Positions 27,426-35,829 of a stretch of DNA of 64,000 nucleotides are shown here, one piece after another. Origin of the DNA: Chitinophaga pinensis (GTDB lineage: Bacteria > Bacteroidota > Bacteroidia > Chitinophagales > Chitinophagaceae). The DNA is taken from assembly GCA_902167325.1 (NCBI GenBank), contig LR632930.1:5208001-5272000 (forward strand). The letters run 5' to 3'. The first letter of the stretch is position 1. Each line of letters opens with the position of its first letter. A program made the translations under genes and the position numbers. Below the pieces are notes generated by a model, which was not told where the DNA came from, made no database searches, and saw nothing but the letters and a program-made list of their open reading frames with translations.

Positions 27426-27525
27426 AATTTTGGTTTGTTAGGGTAATAAAAATCCCGTCTGGCCAAATGCCAGTGCCGTGGAATGCCGTGTAAATCCTTT
27501 TGTATGGTTTGCCCTTACATCCTTG

Positions 27526-27557
27526 CCGGGACCGACTGCCATCGGGCCCGGTTTTTT
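27526..27557 (+). terminator. Plus-strand intrinsic terminator with no plus-strand gene before it
   Basis: CCGGG-CCGA/TCGG-CCCGG interrupted stem (27526-27551) with a 6-base loop, followed by six T on the plus strand. It lies between fecR and susC, both on the minus strand, where no T-run follows the hairpin. Confidence 0.5.
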
Positions 27558-27650
27558 ATGGGCGAAACCTTTTTACGGGAAGGTCATGTCGCTTTTTGTT
27601 TCATAACGGTTATAAGAATAATGGTTTGTGGAATGAAATAATGCTGAATA

Positions 27651-28817
27651 CTATGGTGTTACGATAATTTTTTTGCCTTCTATCCTGTAACGTACATTAC
27701 TGAGTTCCAATATTTTCAATACGTCTGTTACGCTGCTGCTCCGGGCTATTTTGCCCCCAAACTCCCTGTCCGGCACCTCCCCTTCGTAGGAAATCTCCGC
27801 ATCATACCAGCGTCCTATTTCACGCATTACGCCCTGCAGGGATTCGTGGTTAAAGTGAAAATACCCGTTCTTCCAGGCAACCACTTCCTCCACATCCACC
27901 CCATCCTGTATGCTCATATTGCCTCCCGGGTGTGCGCTTACCTGCTGGCCGGGCTGCATATTCAGGGAATGTGCTCCCTGTTTCACATTCACGGACCCTT
28001 CGAGCAATGTGGTGCGGATGCTGGCTTCGTCGTCGTACGCCATTACGTTGAAATGGGTACCCAGTACCTGCACGGTCATATCTTTTACCTTCACGCGGAA
28101 GGGCATCTTTGCATGCTTCGCAACCTCGAAATAGGCTTCCCCGTTCAGCTCCACTATTCTTTCCTTTCCTGTAAATGCGGTAGGGAAACGGAGGGATGAT
28201 GCCGCGTTGAGCCAAACGGAAGATCCATCCGGCAGAATAATACGGAACTGTCCGCCCCGTGGGGTGGCGAGGGTATTATAAGCCACTTCCCCTTCCCTGC
28301 CGGTGCCCTGGTAGGCCAGCTGTCCGCTGTTGAGCTTTATAACCTGTACATTACCCTGGCTGGCAATGGCACCATTTCCAGCGGTATCCAGTGTGATGGC
28401 CTGCCCTCCGGCGAGGTACAGCACTGCCTTGTTTCCACCCGGAACCACTTCCAGCGGGGCTTCAGAAGATTTTGCCACAGGGGAACCGGGGGCGGAGATA
28501 CGTGGCCAGAAATAAGCCACTGATATAACGGTGAGTATGGCGGCAGCGGCCCATACGGGGCGTAGTTTGCGTAAGATAGTCCTGCGCGTGGCGGGTTTGG
28601 GCGTACCGGCCATGATGCGCTGGCGCACGGCTTCCATCCTTTGCGGGTCCGACTGTCCGTGGGCAGATTTATCGCGCAGGAGTTCCCCTACGGCCTGTTC
28701 CCATTCCTGCCGCATGGCATCATCGTCCAGTGAGTCCAGCAACCGGGAAGCTTCTTCCTGGCTTAATTCCTCGCTGAGGTAACGTTTGAGTAAGTTGGTG
28801 AATGTCTGATGGTCCAT
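27651..28817 (-). CDS. FecR-family anti-sigma factor of SusCD locus 2
   Basis: A 388-residue protein with a cytosolic N-terminus containing Y-L-S-E-E-L-S-Q-E-E-A, one membrane helix at about 88-105, a FecR domain with L-N-G-E-A-Y-F-E-V-A-K-H and V-L-G-T-H-F-N-V-M-A-Y, and a C-terminal STN-like/DUF4974 domain ending Y-R-I-E-G-K-K-I-I-V. It controls the ECF sigma factor encoded 76 bp upstream and should receive a signal from the SusC protein downstream. A 225-bp gap with a plus-strand terminator separates it from susC. Confidence 0.93.
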   Translation of the reverse strand: MDHQTFTNLLKRYLSEELSQEEASRLLDSLDDDAMRQEWEQAVGELLRDKSAHGQSDPQRMEAVRQRIMAGTPKPATRRTILRKLRPVWAAAAILTVISVAYFWPRISAPGSPVAKSSEAPLEVVPGGNKAVLYLAGGQAITLDTAGNGAIASQGNVQVIKLNSGQLAYQGTGREGEVAYNTLATPRGGQFRIILPDGSSVWLNAASSLRFPTAFTGKERIVELNGEAYFEVAKHAKMPFRVKVKDMTVQVLGTHFNVMAYDDEASIRTTLLEGSVNVKQGAHSLNMQPGQQVSAHPGGNMSIQDGVDVEEVVAWKNGYFHFNHESLQGVMREIGRWYDAEISYEGEVPDREFGGKIARSSSVTDVLKILELSNVRYRIEGKKIIVTP

Positions 28818-28893
28818 AACGTGCGATAGGGTTGCCGGCAGTGCCGGTTAACATGGTAAAGACGCACAACTCCCCCGGAGGGAGGTGCCGGGA

Positions 28894-29502
28894 TTAAAAA
28901 ATATTTTCGGAGAGGAAAACGAAAGCCCAGAGCGCGCCCATAGCTCCGGAGGGGTGGTTGGAAAGGGCTTTGCGCAGGGTGGAGATGGCCTGTACGATAT
29001 AACTTTTGATGGTAATGCGCGATACGCCCATGGTGGAGGCGATCTCTTCATGCCGCATACCCTCGAAACGGCTCAGGGTAAAAGCACGTTGCTGCTGTGG
29101 AGGGAGTTGCCGGATAGCAGTAAGCACACATTGTTCCAGCTCACGGAACTCAGCAGCATGATCGGCCTGAAGGCCGCCGCCTTCGTGAAGGAATTGTAAT
29201 ACATACTGCCGGTAGGCATCTCCCGAAGCGAGTTTACGCAACCGGGAATAGATCAGGTTGCGGGCGGTGATGAAGAGGTACCCTTCCAGCCGGGAAACTG
29301 CTGCCATATCAGCCCGTTTCTCCCAAAGAATCGTGAAAACATCCTGTGCTATATCTTCCGCGATGGCGGCAGACTTGGTAAGTGCCAGTGAAGTGGAGTA
29401 TACCCCATCCCAGTAACGCTCGAACAGCGTGCGGAACGCCTGTTCGTCGCCAGCAGCGAGCAAACGCAGCATATCACTATCGCTATGTGGAATTTCATGC
29501 AT
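28894..29502 (-). CDS. ECF sigma factor (FecI-like) of SusCD locus 2
   Basis: A 202-residue ECF sigma factor. Region 2: A-F-R-T-L-F-E-R-Y-W-D-G-V-Y then I-A-E-D-I-A-Q-D-V-F-T-I-L-W-E-K-R (about 20-65). Region 4: L-P-P-Q-Q-Q-R-A-F-T-L-S-R-F-E-G-M-R-H-E-E-I-A then S-R-I-T-I-K-S-Y (about 125-175). The final 20 residues include hydrophobic Trp-Ala-Phe-Val-Phe-Leu. First gene of the sigma-FecR-SusC-SusD-FAD series. Confidence 0.93.
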   Translation of the reverse strand: MHEIPHSDSDMLRLLAAGDEQAFRTLFERYWDGVYSTSLALTKSAAIAEDIAQDVFTILWEKRADMAAVSRLEGYLFITARNLIYSRLRKLASGDAYRQYVLQFLHEGGGLQADHAAEFRELEQCVLTAIRQLPPQQQRAFTLSRFEGMRHEEIASTMGVSRITIKSYIVQAISTLRKALSNHPSGAMGALWAFVFLSENIF

Positions 29503-29620
29503 GTCCGGAAAGACGGGATTGGTTGATAACTACTGACGAAATAAAAATAAGAAAAAATCCGAAGCTTTTAAGGGATGATTAATCAAAGCCCCATTCACTT
29601 CACCAGGTGCTGTAAACGGT

Positions 29621-31807
29621 TCAATTACATTGGATTTCTATCGTTTCATTTGATGTTGTTTTAAAAGAAATCCTGCTTCCACTTATTACGGCTGATTTTT
29701 TCCCGTTTCTGATCAGAAGCATCTTCTTGCCGGGCCATGGATTTATGAGCGTACAAATTCTTCCTTTTTCACTTATAATCTTAACATCAGTAACCATTTC
29801 GTTTTTCAGACTGGCAGAAACCAGAAAGCCTCCCCATGCCCTGATATTCTCAAACCTTGCATTTTGTTTTTTTGAAAACCCATTGAATAAGCGAATTACA
29901 TTTCCTGCACTCATGCAAAGCATCTCATTAAGCGCATTCGCAACGGTACAGCTATTTTCTATTCCATGGGGATTATTTAACTGGAAACCGTTGGGATAAG
30001 TATGCAAGGCGTACTTATGTAATTCATTGAAGATAACAGATGAATCATATCCAACTCTGATAGCAGCCATAAAAAAGCTACTACCGGTATTCATATCCTG
30101 CCAGCGCTGCATTTCATCAATTGTATTGCGGGCAACAGTCAATAATTCCGGTTTACTATCCAGGTTAATTGCATTGGAAGGATATATATGTTGTATTCCC
30201 AACCCATTGTCTGGCCACCAATCAACTCCCTTCTCTGTATACCGGAATACTTTCTTATTATTCCTCACCTGAACGGGAAAATCACTCAGCTTATTCAGCA
30301 TATCTTTCCATTTCTCCTGCCTGTCTTCATGAAGCTTCAAAGTAGCGCTTAAATCAAGGATCAAATCAAAGGTATTCCGGACTAATCCAAGCGATAAAAC
30401 CGGGTTTTTATCGCCACCAGATCCTTCATGAATGGCATCTCCATAAATCACATACCTGCCGTCTTCGAATTTCAGATAATCTTCCCAAAAATTGACAACA
30501 GCAAGTGCATATGGATAGATTTTTTTACCATACTTTTCATCATAAGTGCAACGCCATTGTTGCGCCATGTTTAACAATCCGTATGCCGCATTGGAACGTT
30601 GACCGTAAAACAAACCTCCCTCCTGAATATCCCCATCCTTTTGGTAACCGCCCACTGGAAAATCTCTGGTTACTTCTATCCCCATGGGGCCAATGCCCAC
30701 CGGATAAAGGATCCCCCGTGTGTGGTTAACATTTTTTGCATACCACTCTCCCCTAGGCATAAAATCAATCAGTGGAGCATCATGAGGCTCCCCTTGCGCT
30801 AAACGATTAGCTGTATAAAGTCCATAAAAAGGGGCCTGAAAATTATAGTTCAAATGGTAGTCGCCGTTCCATGCCGGATTATCCGAAGTAGTCCAGCCAA
30901 ATATTCCGGGAGGAAACTTTGGATCACGGCTGCAGGCAGCCATAGTATATAATCCCTGATAATAACCTTTCATCAATACCGGATCATCCACAGATATACT
31001 GGATTTACTCCAATATAATTCCCACCAGTCATTATGCTTTTTCATGAATGTTGTAACTGATCTCTCATTAAGTTTTCGTACTTGATTCAACACCGCATTC
31101 AAAGGCTCTTCCTTTTTAAACTTGCTTTCAATTGCAAGGCCAATAATTATCTTCTTTCCGGCTTGTAGCATAACAGTACTATCCTTATAATTAAAGGCCC
31201 TTAAGGCTACAGACACTTCCGTTGAAATATCTACACTATCAGCAAAGGCCCGGGTAAGCCAAAAAACATCATTTACTTTACCACTTTTCAATGCAGCATG
31301 TTTATGTTCCGGAGCAGTTAAATTAATTGAAACATTTGTTGCTTTACCTGCTGCACTTATTTCAATAAAGATCAGATTTTCTATGGCTGACACCCATGAT
31401 TTTACCATCACACTTTGTGCATTCTTTTGTAGCAAACATGCAGTAACACCATTCCTAAGTGACTGTTCTGCAGAAAAATCGCCCTCATTAAATCCCTTAA
31501 CTTTAATATCTACAAAACCCACTACCCTGGGGCCCGACAAGCCATCAGCCTTTGAGCGCAACCGCCAGAAATCGTTTTTAGACAGGTAATACCGCAACCG
31601 GTCTCCCTTAAAACCGACACTCATTGTTACATCACCGTTTCCCATTAAGGGAGCGTCAATTGAAGCATTGTTCGGAATATGTGAAGGTGGCTTTGTCCAG
31701 ATATTTTTAAATATTTCCTGTGCAGGTAAGGCAACTTTATTAGTTTGGGCAAAGGCACCCATGCTACAAATTAACAGGCACCATAATAACGTAAGCTTTT
31801 TTATCAT
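29621..31807 (-). CDS. Exported GH95/DUF5703-like glycoside-hydrolase-fold protein
   Basis: A 728-residue protein with signal peptide (cleavage after G-A-F-A). The opening of the mature part, D-A-P-L-M-G-N-G-D-V-T-M-S-V then Y-L-S-K-N-D-F-W-R-L, matches the N-terminal beta-sandwich pattern of GH95-type and DUF5703 proteins. The middle and C-terminal parts (W-T-T-S-D-N-P-A-W-N-G-D-Y-H-L-N-Y-N, then a helical repeat region with E-D-Y-L) fit an alpha/alpha toroid. Catalytic residues cannot be assigned with confidence. It lies 118 bp upstream of the sigma gene on the same strand, so it may serve locus 2 in glycan cleavage. The gene is visibly more A/T-rich than its neighbours and uses more A/T-ending codons, which may mean it was acquired separately. 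Confidence 0.75.
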   Translation of the reverse strand: MIKKLTLLWCLLICSMGAFAQTNKVALPAQEIFKNIWTKPPSHIPNNASIDAPLMGNGDVTMSVGFKGDRLRYYLSKNDFWRLRSKADGLSGPRVVGFVDIKVKGFNEGDFSAEQSLRNGVTACLLQKNAQSVMVKSWVSAIENLIFIEISAAGKATNVSINLTAPEHKHAALKSGKVNDVFWLTRAFADSVDISTEVSVALRAFNYKDSTVMLQAGKKIIIGLAIESKFKKEEPLNAVLNQVRKLNERSVTTFMKKHNDWWELYWSKSSISVDDPVLMKGYYQGLYTMAACSRDPKFPPGIFGWTTSDNPAWNGDYHLNYNFQAPFYGLYTANRLAQGEPHDAPLIDFMPRGEWYAKNVNHTRGILYPVGIGPMGIEVTRDFPVGGYQKDGDIQEGGLFYGQRSNAAYGLLNMAQQWRCTYDEKYGKKIYPYALAVVNFWEDYLKFEDGRYVIYGDAIHEGSGGDKNPVLSLGLVRNTFDLILDLSATLKLHEDRQEKWKDMLNKLSDFPVQVRNNKKVFRYTEKGVDWWPDNGLGIQHIYPSNAINLDSKPELLTVARNTIDEMQRWQDMNTGSSFFMAAIRVGYDSSVIFNELHKYALHTYPNGFQLNNPHGIENSCTVANALNEMLCMSAGNVIRLFNGFSKKQNARFENIRAWGGFLVSASLKNEMVTDVKIISEKGRICTLINPWPGKKMLLIRNGKKSAVISGSRISFKTTSNETIEIQCN

Positions 31808-31860
31808 ACAATTTTACATTGAATTCAGCTCATCGGGCTGCAGGCGGGTAATACAGACGA

Positions 31861-31902
31861 AAATAAAATGGGGATAAACAATCTTAGTGACGATTTATCC
31901 CC
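31861..31902 (-). terminator. Terminator of tRNA-Ser(CGA)
   Basis: Nine-bp stem GGGGATAAA/TTTATCCCC with a 15-base loop, followed on the minus strand by ATTTTATTT, 5 bp after the tRNA 3' end. Confidence 0.75.
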
Positions 31903-31907
31903 AACTG

Positions 31908-31995
31908 CGGAGAGAGAGGGATTCGAACCCCCGGTACTCTTTCGAGTACACCTGATTTCGAGTCAGGTACATTCAACCAGCTCTGACATCTCTCC
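31908..31995 (-). tRNA. tRNA-Ser (anticodon CGA)
   Basis: An 88-nt class II tRNA: acceptor GGAGAGA pairs with the 3' strand TCTCTCC, discriminator G, anticodon arm CCTGA-CTCGAAA-TCAGG with CGA, a long variable arm (GTACTC-GAAA-GAGTAC), T-loop TTCGAAT. No encoded CCA. Unlike the TGA copies it has no tRNA-like array behind it. Confidence 0.93.
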
Positions 31996-32200
31996 GTATT
32001 TGAATGCGAGTTTAGTAAATTCCCCCATTTTTTCCAATAAAAACCCGGAATATCCGGGTGATCTGATAGAAAAGGATCGGCCATCAATTATCTTTTTTTA
32101 ACGGGAATTCGAATGAAAGCTACCCGCATATAAATATTATAATTTTCCGTGAACATAACCATTTAAAAACCTGATTCATGCTGTTGCAAGTTAGCATGAA
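31996..32200. other. Spacer upstream of tRNA-Ser(CGA)
   Basis: No gene and no exact -7 box seen. It contains an 8-bp inverted repeat TTCATGCT/AGCATGAA (32175-32182 and 32193-32200) just before the 11-bp array. Confidence 0.5.
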
Positions 32201-32321
32201 GCTAAGGACTAGCTAAGGAGAAGGTATTATCTAAGGGTTTTTAACGACTATTCAAGCACTCTGCATGCACTCAGCAAGCACTCTTGATGCACTTATCATG
32301 CACTCAGCAAGCACTCAGCAC
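32201..32321. repeat. 11-bp period array (GCACTCAGCAA type)
   Basis: Eleven 11-mers in phase: GCTAAGGACTA, GCTAAGGAGAA, GGTATTATCTA, AGGGTTTTTAA, CGACTATTCAA, GCACTCTGCAT, GCACTCAGCAA, GCACTCTTGAT, GCACTTATCAT, GCACTCAGCAA, GCACTCAGCAC. Two sub-families (GCTAAGG and GCACTC) follow each other without change of register. No inverted symmetry between arms. Weaker phased units may continue to about 32354. Confidence 0.8.
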
Positions 32322-32446
32322 GTTTTCCAAACGGAACAAATGACCCAAAATGACCTAAATCGGAACATTTGGACTCTTCGCCTTTTTAAAATAACCGGCC
32401 GGGCTTACTTTTGAATAGTTTAACAACCACGCAGGTCACGTAGAAC

Positions 32447-32830
32447 CCAACTGGAAAGGCTTTGCGCCCCGGACCTGTTACAGTCATAATCATTTAAGCA
32501 GAGACAGACACCCCCTACAACAAAAATCCCCGGCTGAAGGCCGGGAAATATTCAGCGGAGTCAGCCGGATTCGAACCCCCGGACCTGTTACAGTCAATAT
32601 CATTCGACCTGAGACTGCCCATACCCCCAATATTAAAATCTCCATTTTCAATCGGGAAAATCACTTACTATAACACCCCCTAAAACAAAAATCCCCGGCT
32701 TAAGGCCGGGAAATATTCAGCGGAGTCAGCCGGATTCGAACCCCCGGACCTGTTACAGTCAAGATCTTTTAAGCAGAGACTGACACCCCCTAAAACAAAA
32801 ATCCCCGGCTGAAGGCCGGGAAATATTCAG
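32447..32830 (-). repeat. Second tRNA-Ser-like array: three units with terminators
   Basis: Same unit type as the array at 3111. Unit starts fall at 32722 (exactly 110 bp before the tRNA acceptor at 32832), 32557 (a 165-bp unit carrying about 55 bp of extra sequence) and about 32447 (decayed 5' part, intact GGACCTGTTACAGTCA). The terminator stem CCCGGC/GCCGGG is kept in every unit while its loop varies (TGAA, TTAA here; TGAT in array 1), which fits selection on the hairpin. Confidence 0.8.
32796..32820 (-). terminator. Intrinsic terminator of tRNA-Ser(TGA), copy 2
   Basis: Minus-strand CCCGGCC/GGCCGGGG-type hairpin followed by TTTTTG, matching the one after copy 1 apart from a loop base. Confidence 0.7.
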
Positions 32831-32915
32831 CGGAGGAAGAGGGATTCGAACCCCCGGACCTGTTACAGTCAACAGTTTTCAAGACTGCCGCAATCGACCG
32901 CTCTGCCATTCCTCC
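32831..32915 (-). tRNA. tRNA-Ser (anticodon TGA), second identical copy
   Basis: Base-for-base the same 85-nt gene as at 3660-3744, with the same promoter and the same kind of downstream array. Anticodon TGA in the GCAGT-CTTGAAA-ACTGT arm, discriminator G, CCA not encoded. Confidence 0.93.
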
Positions 32916-32919
32916 GGCG

Positions 32920-32951
32920 CAAAAGTATAATTCCGGTTGAATTAAACAAAA
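32920..32951 (-). promoter_or_regulatory. Promoter of tRNA-Ser(TGA), copy 2
   Basis: Minus-strand TTTTG (32951-32947), 19-bp spacer, TACTTTTG (32927-32920), ending 4 bases before the tRNA. Identical to copy 1; the identity stops shortly upstream of it. Confidence 0.8.
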
Positions 32952-33016
32952 TAATTTTTCACAGACGATTAATATTGGGGCAATTCCTGCATCTGTAAGG
33001 CACTCCCCATAACAGG

Positions 33017-33053
33017 AAAGGCCGGCCTGCAAACATTTGCAGGCCGGCCTTTT
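33017..33053. terminator. Strong bidirectional terminator
   Basis: Seventeen-bp perfect stem with a 2-base loop (33017-33033 and 33036-33052), A-run before and T-run after. It ends the hydrolase transcript that stops at 33086 (-). Confidence 0.85.
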
Positions 33054-33085
33054 AATATTAAATCACGTTATAATAGTTTGCGGAA

Positions 33086-35527
33086 CTATTCTGCCACTAC
33101 CCTGTCTGCCTCCGACATTACCCATGCATGGTTATAGAAACCGGCCATCTTTACTGCGTTGGCACCGGTAAGCATCATTTTCGCATCGTAAATCATGTAA
33201 TCGGGGAAACCGCTGGCTCCTGCGAAATACTGATTGGCATACGCTGCTTTCATACCGGCAATTCCCGTCCCGCCTATCACGGCTACCGATGCAACGGATG
33301 AACCTTTCAAAGGCCATACGAAGCTGGCTGCCATATCCGGACCCGACCATGTTTTGCCACCAGCCGTGATCTTATTCCGCTCCATCTGCACCGGGGCATC
33401 GGCCAACAGGGTATTCCATGCTTTATTGGTGGTTTTGTTACCGTATATGATAACGCCTCTGTCGGCGTACTGCTGCGGGTTATAATCTTTGTCCGCAATA
33501 ATATCCATAGAGCCGTTGCCGCGGTAATACCAGGTTTCAGCATCGTAACGGGCTTTATTAAAGCTCCATTCGTTTTCTTCTTTGCTGCCGCCGGTGCTGT
33601 AAACAAATACCATCCTGTGATGGAAGGCATCTTTCAGTGTACCGTTACGGTGCGGACCTTTCTCTGACAGCGGAGGCGCCGTTGTAAGCTGCCAGCCGTT
33701 CTGTACTTTCAAAAAGTATAAAGGTTGGGCACCACTTGTAGCGGTCAGTTCAGCGCCATCCAGTTTCAGCGTCAGTCTGGAACCGGTTGTAAAATCCTTC
33801 ACATCCAGCCGGAGCAGGCGTACGTTCTCCGTTTGCCCTTCGATGATATTAGCAGCACGGTTACGTTTCAGCCGGATGCGGCTGTATTGCAAGGCATGCT
33901 CCTGCTGATATACGGAGGCCCAGCGGAAAGCATCCGAGATACCGGGGTTGGAGGTGGTAAAATCGATCACGTTCACGGCGGTATCTGCCGCGCGGGTGCG
34001 CCATTTAAAGAAGTCGAAGATAGGCTTCCAGTCTACGCTGATATCCCCAAACCAGTGTTCCCCGCCGGGGTATTCGTTATAGCTGAAGTCTGCATGGAAA
34101 CCGCCGAGCAGTTCCCGCATTTGCCGCGCGTAGTTGACAGACACTACCCTGTCAGCATCCCCGTGAAAAATATAAACGCCCAGTGGTTTGTAGTTCTGCG
34201 CCAGTTTGATCACATCACTCTGGTTGCCTGCGCGGAGCAGCATTTGCTCTACGGGGTTGGCCGCGCTGTCGGGTACCAGCCCGTCTGCCGATCCATATCC
34301 TTTAAGGGTGGGGTATCCTGCGCTGGGTGCTATAGCAGCCCATTTATCCGGATAGGTGGCCCCCAGGAACCAGGTACCGTGCCCACCCATGGAGTGCCCC
34401 GTCAGATAAATCTTTTGCGGGTCCGGTTCGAAAGACTTCCGGGCAATGGCCAATACTTCCAAAGCATCTATCCTGCCCCAGTCTTCCCAGTTAAACCCTC
34501 TGGGCCTCCGGTTGGTGGCGGCTACAAGGGTACCCCAGTCTTTAGACTGGTACGCCCTTGCCTGCCCTATTGCTTCCACACCGGCACCGTGTACTGATAG
34601 GAAAAGCGCAGCACCTTTCTGCGATCCGCCCGTCTGGGGCGCTACTGCATAGTATTGCAGGCTGCCGTCAACGGCACTGGTGAAGGTTCTGCTGTATTTA
34701 TCTCCTTTTGCCACGGCTTCCACGCTCACTTTGGTTTCATCCAGTACTTTATCCCCGTCCAGCAGGGTTACGAGGTATTCTACTTTACCGGGGGTATTCA
34801 TGGCGGCCGTTATAAAAGAGAACGGCACTTTCCGGGTAGACATTTTCGGAACTGCCGGTACATCCGTCAACACTTCTTTCCCACCGGATTTTGCACGGAG
34901 GCGCAGGCCCTTCAGATCTTTTGGAGAACCATTGATCACTACGAGGGCACCCTGCAGGGTATCTGTACCGCTACCCGCAATCAAATGCGGCAAAGTAGCG
35001 TCAGCAGCCTGCAGCTGGATGGATTTACCGGGAAAGATGAGGCTTGCCGTGATCATTCCGCCGCGTACATATAATTCATTCAAACCCTTCTTCAATTGCA
35101 CCGGGATGTACATCCATCCGGAATTGTAAGGATCTCCCGCATGCGGCTCTCCATTGAGGTAGAAACCGCTGTTGCCGCGGATATTGAGTAAAGCGAGGCG
35201 CGGCCTGTCAGATTCATGCGTTAGATAAAAATACCCTCCACGCCCAAAAGCTCCGCGGCCCCCGCCTCTGCGGAATAAGCGGTTGGCACTATCTGCAGTT
35301 ACCGCCTGCCAGGTTAATTGCTTGTCGAATGCAGCGCCTTCCTTAGGCGGCGTTAAAGTATTCGTATAGAGCTGATAAGCCAGCACATCCGTATACACCG
35401 CTTCACGGCCATAGTGCTGTGGACTGGCCACATACAGGCCATTACGGAATTGTATGGTATCCTGCGCCGCGGCAGGTACACAGGGCAGTAGCAAGATGCC
35501 CTGCAATAGGAATCTGTAAAAACGCAT
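33086..35527 (-). CDS. Exported prolyl-oligopeptidase-like serine hydrolase
   Basis: An 813-residue protein with signal peptide (cleavage after P-A-A-A). A beta-rich N-terminal half (Gly/Arg-rich segment at about 87-98) is followed by an alpha/beta hydrolase: Ser379 in G-H-S-M-G-G, Asp457 in F-H-G-D-A-D and His491 in G-G-E-H-W form a plausible triad. Beyond about 520 comes another beta-rich region. The family includes peptidases and carbohydrate esterases; the substrate is undecided. It is a single-gene unit flanked by terminators. Confidence 0.82.
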   Translation of the reverse strand: MRFYRFLLQGILLLPCVPAAAQDTIQFRNGLYVASPQHYGREAVYTDVLAYQLYTNTLTPPKEGAAFDKQLTWQAVTADSANRLFRRGGGRGAFGRGGYFYLTHESDRPRLALLNIRGNSGFYLNGEPHAGDPYNSGWMYIPVQLKKGLNELYVRGGMITASLIFPGKSIQLQAADATLPHLIAGSGTDTLQGALVVINGSPKDLKGLRLRAKSGGKEVLTDVPAVPKMSTRKVPFSFITAAMNTPGKVEYLVTLLDGDKVLDETKVSVEAVAKGDKYSRTFTSAVDGSLQYYAVAPQTGGSQKGAALFLSVHGAGVEAIGQARAYQSKDWGTLVAATNRRPRGFNWEDWGRIDALEVLAIARKSFEPDPQKIYLTGHSMGGHGTWFLGATYPDKWAAIAPSAGYPTLKGYGSADGLVPDSAANPVEQMLLRAGNQSDVIKLAQNYKPLGVYIFHGDADRVVSVNYARQMRELLGGFHADFSYNEYPGGEHWFGDISVDWKPIFDFFKWRTRAADTAVNVIDFTTSNPGISDAFRWASVYQQEHALQYSRIRLKRNRAANIIEGQTENVRLLRLDVKDFTTGSRLTLKLDGAELTATSGAQPLYFLKVQNGWQLTTAPPLSEKGPHRNGTLKDAFHHRMVFVYSTGGSKEENEWSFNKARYDAETWYYRGNGSMDIIADKDYNPQQYADRGVIIYGNKTTNKAWNTLLADAPVQMERNKITAGGKTWSGPDMAASFVWPLKGSSVASVAVIGGTGIAGMKAAYANQYFAGASGFPDYMIYDAKMMLTGANAVKMAGFYNHAWVMSEADRVVAE

Positions 35528-35829
35528 AGTCTGGACTCATTTCATTGTTCGAAAACAAGATAAGGGTCGCCGCCAATAAATGAAACATCTTTTGATGAAA
35601 GGTAGCTGCCAACTGGAAAAGCTATAGCATAGCAGAAGACGAATCGCAGGGCTGCAGGAGGAAGGTAGCAGGCATAAAAAAACCGGCAGGATTTCTCCTG
35701 CCGGTACAACCTGATGTTCATGAAGAGCGATAACCGCGGACAGATGACAGTTGTTTTTGTGCATTACTTCCTTCCAACCTGTCTGTTGATTTGAATAAAA
35801 CAACTATCACCTGTCGTCGGAGGCGTCTT
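35528..35829. other. Gap between hydrolase and efflux operon
   Basis: Contains the hydrolase promoter region and the terminator at 35675-35705. A short minus-strand reading frame (35537-35803) crosses the terminator and has no support as a gene. Confidence 0.5.
35675..35705 (-). terminator. Terminator of the RND efflux operon
   Basis: Ten-bp stem ACCGGCAGGA/TCCTGCCGGT, 4-base loop, followed by a run of seven T on the minus strand, 125 bp after the stop at 35830. Confidence 0.85.

Noticed and set aside
35537..35803. 88-codon minus-strand frame between hydrolase and efflux operon
   Set aside because: It reads through the efflux-operon terminator and has no coding character.
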